Origin: Nonomuraea sediminis
Lineage (GTDB): Bacteria; Actinomycetota; Actinomycetes; Streptosporangiales; Streptosporangiaceae
Reading direction: 5' to 3'
Assembly (NCBI RefSeq): GCF_018531495.1
Contig: NZ_JAHDTI010000005.1
Location: forward strand, 124,001-188,000
Length of the DNA: 64,000 bases
In this document: positions 58,465-64,000 of the stretch, piece by piece
Layout: every line of letters starts with the position of its first letter
Position numbering within the stretch: the first letter of the stretch is position 1
The notes under the pieces: model-generated
What the model saw: only the letters and a program-made list of their open reading frames with translations
Told to the model about the DNA's origin: nothing
The model's database searches: none
Translations under genes and position numbers: made by a program

Positions 58465-59106
58465 CTAGCTCCTCTGCCCATAGACGTTCTGGTAGCGGTC
58501 GTAGAGGCGATCGATGTCGGCGGACGGGATCGGCACGGGCTGGCCCAACTGGCGGGCCACGTGCACGGTGCGGGCCACGTCCTCGCACATCACGGCCGCC
58601 TTGACGGCGGCCTTCGGGTCCTTCCCGATGGTGAACACGCCGTGGTTCCTCATCAGTACGGCGGGCGAACGGTGACCCTTCAACGTCGCCACGATGCCCT
58701 GCCCGATGGAGTCGTCGCCGATCAGCGCGAACGGCCCGACCGGGATCTCACCGCCGAACTCGTCGGCCATCGCGGTCAGCACGCACGGGATCGCCTCGCC
58801 CCGCGAGGCCCACGCGGAGGCGTAGGTGGAGTGCGTGTGCACCACCCCGCCCACCTCGGGCAGGTGCCGGTAGACGTAGGCGTGCGCGGCCGTGTCGCTG
58901 GAGGGCGCGTGGTCCCCTTCGACGAGGTTGCCGTCAAGGTCGCAGACGACCATCTTGTCCGGGGTGAGCTCCTGGTAGGAGACCCCGGAGGGCTTGATGA
59001 CGAACAGGTCCTCACCGGGGACGCGGCCGGAGACGTTGCCCGCGGTCCAGGCGACCAGGTTGTTGCGCACGAGCTCGGCGTGCAGGTCGCAGACGGTCCT
59101 TCTCAT
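58465..59106 (-). CDS. araD: L-ribulose-5-phosphate 4-epimerase
   Basis: The 213-residue class II aldolase/epimerase has the substrate-binding [11 protein letters not shown] and [20 protein letters not shown], and the zinc ligands in [18 protein letters not shown] and a downstream His in [14 protein letters not shown]. It converts L-ribulose 5-phosphate to D-xylulose 5-phosphate, which feeds the pentose phosphate pathway. Its ATG overlaps the araB stop by 4 bp. Confidence 0.95.
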   Translation of the reverse strand: MRRTVCDLHAELVRNNLVAWTAGNVSGRVPGEDLFVIKPSGVSYQELTPDKMVVCDLDGNLVEGDHAPSSDTAAHAYVYRHLPEVGGVVHTHSTYASAWASRGEAIPCVLTAMADEFGGEIPVGPFALIGDDSIGQGIVATLKGHRSPAVLMRNHGVFTIGKDPKAAVKAAVMCEDVARTVHVARQLGQPVPIPSADIDRLYDRYQNVYGQRS

Positions 59107-60749
59107 GCCCTGGCCCCGTTCCTGATCGCGCGCAGCGTGTGCGCCATCCGCCCGTCGGCGAAGATCTCGTGCAGCGTGCGGTACTCGGTGTAGAGCCGGT
59201 CGTAGGCGTCGGCCCGCTCCTGGTCCGGCACGTAGGCCGCCTCGGCGCGCCGGCCCATCGCCGCGGCGGCCTTCTGGATGTCCGGGTAGGCCCCGGCGGC
59301 GACGGCCGCGTGGATGGCCGAGCCGAGCGCGGGCCCCTGGTCGGAGCCGATCACCGACAGCGGGCGGCGCAGCACGTCGGCGTAGACCTGCAGCAGGAAC
59401 CGGTTCCTCAGCAACCCGCCGGCCACGACGAACTCGGTCACGGGCACGCCGGACTTCTCGAAGGTCTCCACGATCGTCCTGGCGCCGAACGCGGTGGACT
59501 CGATGAGCGCCCGGTAGACGTCCTCGGGCGCGGTGGCCAGCGTCTGACCGACGATCACACCGGACAGGTCGTGGTCCACCAGCACCGACCTGTTCCCGCC
59601 GAACCAGTCCAGGGCGACCAGGCCGTGCTCGCCGACGGCCTGCCGCTCGGCCAGCGCGGTGAGGTGCTCGTGCACGCTGATGCCCTGCTCGGCGGCCCGC
59701 TCGATGTAGGAGGCGGGCACGAAGCGGTCGGCGAACCAGGCGAAGATGTCCCCGACGGCCGACTGCCCGGCCTCGTATCCCCACAGCCCGGGGACGATGC
59801 CGTCCTTGACGACGCCGCACATGCCCGGCACCTCGGCCAGGCGGTCGGACGGCATCACGTGGCAGGTGGACGTGCCCATGATCGCCACCATCTGCCCCGG
59901 CCGGACCGCGTCGGCGGCGGCCGCGGTGACGTGCGCGTCCACGTTGCCGACCGACACCGCGATCCCTTCCGGCAGGCCTGTCCAGGCTGCCGCCCGCGCG
60001 GTCAGCCGCCCTGCCAGGCCGCCGAGGGGCGCCAGGTCCGGTACGGCGAGCTTGCCGACGAGGGAGGGGAAGTCCGGGTGCAGCTCGGCCAGGAACGACG
60101 CCGAGGGGTACGCGTCGTCCTGGAAGATCCCCTTGTACCCGGCGGTGCAGGCGTTGCGGGTCTCCACGCCGGTCAGCTGCCACACGATCCAGTCGGCGGC
60201 CTCGATCCAGCGCTCGGCCCTGCCGTACACGCCGGGGTCCTCCTCCAGCACCTGCAGGGCCTTGGCGAACTCCCACTCGGAGGAGATCTTGCCGCCGTAG
60301 CGGGGCAGCCAGGGCTCGGCCCGCGCGGCGGCCAGCGCGTTGATGCGGTCGGCGTGCGACTGGGCGGCGTGGTGCTTCCACAGCTTCGGCCAGGCGTGCG
60401 GCAGCGACGGCGTCTCGAAGCAAAGCGGGGTGCCGTCCGCGGTGACCGGCAGCACGGTGCAGGCGGTGAAGTCGGTCCCGATGCCGATCACCTGCTCGGG
60501 CGCGACCCCCGCCGCCTCCAGTGCCCGGGGCACGGCCAGGCGGAGCACGTCGATCCAGTCCTGCGGCGACTGCAGCGCCCAGTCGGGCCCGAGCCGCACG
60601 TCCGTGCCGGGCAACGCGGTGTCGATGACGCCGTGCGCGTACTCGTGGACCGCGCTGCCCACCTCGGTGCCGTCGTGGACGGAGACCACCACGGCGCGGC
60701 CGGACAGCGTGCCGAAGTCGACGCCGACCACATGGCTGTTAACGTTCAC
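59103..60749 (-). CDS. araB: L-ribulokinase
   Basis: The 548-residue FGGY-family sugar kinase starts HVVGVDFGTLSGRAVVVSVH. It has GIGTDFTACTVLPVTADGTP, the domain boundary SVGNVDAHVTAAAADAVRPG, IMGTSTCHVM and the C-terminal AGGLLRNRFLLQVYADVLRR, all of the AraB type. It phosphorylates L-ribulose with ATP. The GTG start overlaps the LacI stop (GTGA). A 14-bp LacI-type operator covers the start codon, so the araBDA genes can be blocked separately from the upstream transporter genes. Confidence 0.95.
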   Translation of the reverse strand: MNVNSHVVGVDFGTLSGRAVVVSVHDGTEVGSAVHEYAHGVIDTALPGTDVRLGPDWALQSPQDWIDVLRLAVPRALEAAGVAPEQVIGIGTDFTACTVLPVTADGTPLCFETPSLPHAWPKLWKHHAAQSHADRINALAAARAEPWLPRYGGKISSEWEFAKALQVLEEDPGVYGRAERWIEAADWIVWQLTGVETRNACTAGYKGIFQDDAYPSASFLAELHPDFPSLVGKLAVPDLAPLGGLAGRLTARAAAWTGLPEGIAVSVGNVDAHVTAAAADAVRPGQMVAIMGTSTCHVMPSDRLAEVPGMCGVVKDGIVPGLWGYEAGQSAVGDIFAWFADRFVPASYIERAAEQGISVHEHLTALAERQAVGEHGLVALDWFGGNRSVLVDHDLSGVIVGQTLATAPEDVYRALIESTAFGARTIVETFEKSGVPVTEFVVAGGLLRNRFLLQVYADVLRRPLSVIGSDQGPALGSAIHAAVAAGAYPDIQKAAAAMGRRAEAAYVPDQERADAYDRLYTEYRTLHEIFADGRMAHTLRAIRNGARA

Positions 60750-60750
60750 A
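60737..60750. promoter_or_regulatory. LacI-type operator at the lacI/araB junction
   Basis: TGTTAACGTTCACA (60737-60750) matches its own reverse complement at 12 of 14 positions around a central AACGTT, as in LacI-family operators such as TGTGAACGTTCACA. It covers the araB GTG and the LacI stop codon. It is most simply read as a target of the LacI protein encoded just upstream. Confidence 0.6.
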
Positions 60751-61768
60751 TCACACTCCAGGTGCTGGCGCGCTCCACCAGGCGGGGACGCACGACGAGC
60801 CGTTCGTAGGTGTCGGGGCCTGCGGTGTCGATCTGCCTGAGCAGCACCTCGATGCTGTGGCGGCCGACGACGTCGAAGTCCTGCCTGACGGTGGTGAGCG
60901 GCGGCGAGAAGAACTCCGACTCCGGGATGTCGTCGAAGCCGACGATGCTGATCTGCTCGGGCACCTTCACGCCCGCCTCGGTGAAGGCGCGCAGCGCGCC
61001 GAGCGCCATCTGGTCGTTGGCCAGGAAGACGGCGGTGACCTCGGCCATCGCCGCCAGGCGCCGGCCCGCCTCGTAGCCGGCGCGCGGGCTCCAGTCGCCG
61101 GGCAGCACCTCCGGCACCGGGCGGCCGGCCTCCCGCAGCACGCCGCGCCAGCCCTCGTGGCGGCCCTCGGCCTCCAGCCAGTCGGAGGGGCCGCTGACGT
61201 GCCAGACCGTCTCGTGGCCCAGGTCGAGCAGGTGTCGGGTGGCCAGGCGGGCGCCCTCCACCTGGTCGATGCAGACGACCGAGACGTCGGCGCTGTGCGA
61301 GCCCTCCACGGCGACGGCCGGCAGGCCGGGCGGCAGGCTCTCCAGCGCGCGTGCCGCCGAACGCTGGGGTGCGACCACCACGACGCCGTCCACGCCCTGC
61401 TCGGCCAGATAGCCGATGGCGTCGCGGACGCTGGCGGCGTCGATCGACTTCAGGCTCACGATGCTGACGAAGTAGCCGGCCGTCCTGGCGGCCTGCTCGA
61501 TCCCGTAGATCGTGCTGGCCGGGCCGTACAGCGTGGTGTCGAAGCTGACCACGCCGAGCGTCCTGGAACGGCTGGTGACCAGGGCCCTGGCCACCAGGTT
61601 GCGCCGGTAGCCGAGCCGGTCGATGGCGTCGAGCACCCTGGCGCGCGTCTCGCCGCGCACATTCGGGTGATCGTTGAGCACGCGCGAGACGGTCTGGTGG
61701 GAGACCCCGGCGGCCCTCGCCACGTCGGACATCACCGGCGGGCGGGGCCTGTCGGCGGCTGCCGTCAT
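60746..61768 (-). CDS. LacI-family arabinose regulator
   Basis: The 340-residue repressor has the N-terminal MSDVARAAGVSHQTVSRVLN DHPNVRGETRARVLDAIDRL GYRRNLVARAL domain, with the hinge-like segment typical of LacI proteins, and a periplasmic-binding-fold sensor (VVSFDTTLYGPASTIYGIEQ, VFLANDQMALGALRAFTEAG, ISIVGFDDIPESEFFSPPLT). Its place between the permease and araB, with an operator at its own 3' end, indicates control of L-arabinose use, with L-arabinose or a derivative as the likely ligand. ATGA overlap with the permease stop. Confidence 0.92.
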   Translation of the reverse strand: MTAAADRPRPPVMSDVARAAGVSHQTVSRVLNDHPNVRGETRARVLDAIDRLGYRRNLVARALVTSRSRTLGVVSFDTTLYGPASTIYGIEQAARTAGYFVSIVSLKSIDAASVRDAIGYLAEQGVDGVVVVAPQRSAARALESLPPGLPAVAVEGSHSADVSVVCIDQVEGARLATRHLLDLGHETVWHVSGPSDWLEAEGRHEGWRGVLREAGRPVPEVLPGDWSPRAGYEAGRRLAAMAEVTAVFLANDQMALGALRAFTEAGVKVPEQISIVGFDDIPESEFFSPPLTTVRQDFDVVGRHSIEVLLRQIDTAGPDTYERLVVRPRLVERASTWSVM

Positions 61769-62982
61769 CGTGCGGCCCCGGCGCGGCGCTTGGTCCACAC
61801 GTCGAAGGCCACGGCCGCCAGCAGGACGGCGCCCTTGACGAGCATCACCCGCTCGCTCGGCGAGCCGATCAGGGACATGCCGTTGTTGATCACGGCCATG
61901 ATGAGCCCGCCGGTGATCGCGCCCACGACCTTGCCCACGCCGCCCTGCACGGCCGCGCCGCCGATGAACGCGGCGGCGATGGCGTCCAGCTCGAAGTTGG
62001 CGCCCGCCGTCGGACCCGCCTGGTTGAGCCGGCCGGCGAAGATGACGCCGGCGACGGCCGCGAGCACGCCCATGTTGACGAAGATCCAGAAGACGATCTG
62101 CTTGACCTTGATCCCGGACAGCACCGCGGCCTGCAGGTTGCCGCCGATGGCGTAGATCCGCCGGCCGAACACGGTGCGGTTGGCCATCACCGAGTAGCCG
62201 AGCACCAGGGCGGCCAGCAGCACCAGCACCCACGGCAGGTTCTTGAAGCGGGCCAGCTGCACGATCAGGAACAGGATCAGCGCCGCGGCGGCGGCCATCT
62301 TGACCACGAACACCGCCACGGAGTCCACCTCCTGGCCGTAACCGCGGCGGGCGCTGCGGGTGCGCCACTGCGCGGCGACCATGCCTGCGACGGCGATCAG
62401 CCCGATCAGCAGGCTGAACAGGTCCGCCCCGCCCAGCGGGCCGAGCCCGACGTTGCCCAGGTAGCCGTTGGTGAAGCCGTTGGCCAGCGTGCGGACCGGG
62501 TCGGGGAAGGGCCCGATGCCCTGGTTGCCCAGCACGGTCAGGGTGAGCGCGCGGAAGAGCAGCATCCCGGCCAGCGTCACGATGAAGGCGGGGATGCCGA
62601 AGTAGGCGATCCAGTATCCCTGCCAGGCGCCGATCAGCCCGCCCGCCACGATCGTGATCACCAGGGCGAGCGGCCACGGCAGCCCCAGGTTCACCATCAG
62701 GACCGCGGCCAGCGAGCCCGTCACGGCCACCACCGAGCCCACCGACAGGTCGATGTGCCCGGCGATGATGATCAGGATCATGCCGATGGCCAGGATGAGC
62801 ACGTAGGAGTTCTGGACGATGATGTTGGAGATGTTCTGCGGCTGGAGCAGCGCGCCGTCGGTCAGCACCGAGAACAGCACGACGATCAGCGCGAAGGCGA
62901 TGTAGATGCCGCTGGAGCGCAGGTTGATCCTCATCCGGGTCGGCCTGCTCGCTGTCTCCCGCCGGATCTCGGTGAGGGTCAT
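61765..62982 (-). CDS. sugar ABC transporter permease (MmsB/GguB-like)
   Basis: The 405-residue inner-membrane permease has about ten helices and the family segments [48 protein letters not shown] and the EAA-like loop [20 protein letters not shown]. This is the multiple-monosaccharide (ChvE-GguA-GguB-type) transporter group, which carries L-arabinose, D-galactose and others. It overlaps the ATPase stop and the LacI start by 4 bp each, so import, regulation and catabolism are made from one message. Confidence 0.92.
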   Translation of the reverse strand: MTLTEIRRETASRPTRMRINLRSSGIYIAFALIVVLFSVLTDGALLQPQNISNIIVQNSYVLILAIGMILIIIAGHIDLSVGSVVAVTGSLAAVLMVNLGLPWPLALVITIVAGGLIGAWQGYWIAYFGIPAFIVTLAGMLLFRALTLTVLGNQGIGPFPDPVRTLANGFTNGYLGNVGLGPLGGADLFSLLIGLIAVAGMVAAQWRTRSARRGYGQEVDSVAVFVVKMAAAAALILFLIVQLARFKNLPWVLVLLAALVLGYSVMANRTVFGRRIYAIGGNLQAAVLSGIKVKQIVFWIFVNMGVLAAVAGVIFAGRLNQAGPTAGANFELDAIAAAFIGGAAVQGGVGKVVGAITGGLIMAVINNGMSLIGSPSERVMLVKGAVLLAAVAFDVWTKRRAGAAR

Positions 62983-64000
62983 CGCGTCGTTCCTTTGGTC
63001 ATGAGGTGCATGAGCCCTTCCTGGGTGGCCTGGCTCCGCGGCACCTCGCCGGTGATGCGGCCCTCGCAGAGGGCGTAGATGCGGTCGCACAGTCCGAGCA
63101 GCTCGGGCAGTTCGGAGGAGATGACCAGCACCGCCCGGCCCTCGTCGGCCAGGCGGTTGATGATCGTGTAGATCTCGTACTTGGCGCCGACGTCGATGCC
63201 CCTGGTGGGCTCGTCCAGGATCAGGACGTCGGGCTCGGTGAGGATCCACTTCGACAGCACGACCTTCTGCTGGTTGCCGCCGCTGAGCTTGCCGACCACG
63301 GCCGACACCGTGGGCGTCTTGATGTTCATGCTCTGGCGGAAGTCCTCGGCGACGCGGTACTCCCTGCCCTCGTCGACCCATCCGCCGCTGAGCGCGGCCG
63401 CGGAGATGTTGCGCTTGACGTCGTCGATGAGGTTGAGCCCGTAGCGCTTGCGGTCCTCGGTGGCGTAGGCGATGCCGTGCCTGATCGCGTCCTGGACGGT
63501 GCGCACCTCGATCGGCCGGCCGTCCTTGACGATCTTGCCGGTGATGTGCGTGCCGTAGCTGCGGCCGAACACGCTCATCGCCAGTTCGGTACGGCCGGCG
63601 CCCATCAACCCGGCCAGGCCGACGATCTCCCCGCGCCGCAGCGACAGGCTCGCCCCGTCGACCACCTTCCTGCCGGGCTGCGACGGGCTGTGGACCGTCC
63701 AGTCCTCGATCCGCAGCACCTCCTCACCGATCTTCGGCTCGTGCGCGGGAAAGCGGTTGTCCAGGGTCCGCCCGACCATCCCGGCGATGATCCGGTTCTC
63801 GCTGATGCCCTCGGCGGGCAGGGTCTCGATCGTCCGCCCGTCGCGGATGATCGTGACGGAGTCGGCGATCGCGATGACCTCGTTGAGCTTGTGCGAGATG
63901 ATCACGCAGGTGATGCCCTCGTCCCGCAGCCCGCGCAGCAGGTCGAGCAGGTGCTCGGAGTCGTCGTCGTTGAGCGCGGCGGTGGGCTCGTCCAGGATGA
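62979..64000 (-). CDS. sugar ABC transporter ATP-binding protein, partial at right edge
   Basis: The visible part begins in the first nucleotide-binding domain just at Walker B ([20 protein letters not shown]) and then [20 protein letters not shown]. The second domain is complete but has a degenerate Walker A ([20 protein letters not shown]), with signature [20 protein letters not shown] and [20 protein letters not shown]. This is the double-domain ATPase of monosaccharide importers (GguA/XylG/AraG type). Its 5' end, promoter and the binding protein are outside the window. It overlaps the permease start (ATGA). Confidence 0.93.
   Translation of the reverse strand, partial: ILDEPTAALNDDDSEHLLDLLRGLRDEGITCVIISHKLNEVIAIADSVTIIRDGRTIETLPAEGISENRIIAGMVGRTLDNRFPAHEPKIGEEVLRIEDWTVHSPSQPGRKVVDGASLSLRRGEIVGLAGLMGAGRTELAMSVFGRSYGTHITGKIVKDGRPIEVRTVQDAIRHGIAYATEDRKRYGLNLIDDVKRNISAAALSGGWVDEGREYRVAEDFRQSMNIKTPTVSAVVGKLSGGNQQKVVLSKWILTEPDVLILDEPTRGIDVGAKYEIYTIINRLADEGRAVLVISSELPELLGLCDRIYALCEGRITGEVPRSQATQEGLMHLMTKGTTR

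Overview
The window looks like chromosomal DNA from a filamentous high-GC actinomycete. A Streptosporangiaceae or Nonomuraea-like host is my inference. The signs are very high GC with GC-rich third positions, frequent GTG starts and one TTG start, many 4-bp ATGA/GTGA overlaps, two large BTAD/NB-ARC/TPR (SARP/AfsR-type) regulators, F420-type luciferase-like oxidoreductases, a Tat lipoprotein, and many TANNNT boxes 6-8 bp before a start codon, as expected for leaderless mRNAs. I saw no rRNA, tRNA, CRISPR array, insertion sequence or prophage.

Layout. 1-6.2 kb: an SMI1/KNR4-like protein cut by the left edge, an alpha/beta hydrolase, a YbdK-type carboxylate-amine ligase, a decayed intergenic stretch, a secreted cupredoxin and a serine beta-lactamase-like protein. 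6.2-11.5 kb: a SARP regulator divergent from two overlapping genes of unknown function whose products share a C-terminal domain; this is my main candidate for an undescribed system. 11.6-19.5 kb: regulator/enzyme pairs (AraC/NmrA, TetR/serine hydrolase/membrane protein, MarR/flavin monooxygenase, LLM oxidoreductase), several with clear operators. 19.6-22.6 kb: secreted S33 peptidase, rhomboid-like membrane protein and a TetR with twin operators. 22.5-28.8 kb: two divergent, internally overlapping operons (carotenoid oxygenase, thiolase, LLM oxidoreductase; acyl-CoA synthetase, SCP2-type thiolase) that share one compact palindromic promoter, which suggests coordinated breakdown of an isoprenoid-like substrate.

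28.9-36.7 kb: small enzymes, a frameshifted secreted protein, a tandem HxlR regulator, gene remnants, a TetR facing an oxidoreductase, and an XRE regulator facing an NTF2/cupin pair. 36.8-41.8 kb: MFS exporter, small membrane protein coupled to a Tat-lipoprotein multicopper oxidase, a secreted protein and a DUF1772-like protein. 41.8-51.8 kb: second SARP regulator, MFS transporter, MerR with a methyltransferase, alcohol dehydrogenase, and DNA-repair-type enzymes (ATP-dependent ligase, YcaQ/AlkX-like protein).

52-57 kb: extracytoplasmic genes (NodB-fold lipoprotein with an altered first motif, YVTN-type propeller lipoprotein, multi-membrane protein, methyltransferase, metallophosphatase lipoprotein). 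57-64 kb: a compact L-arabinose operon read right to left: sugar ABC ATPase (cut by the right edge), permease, LacI regulator, araB, araD, araA. A LacI-type operator lies on the araB start codon.

All functions come from reading motifs and gene order; no database search was run.
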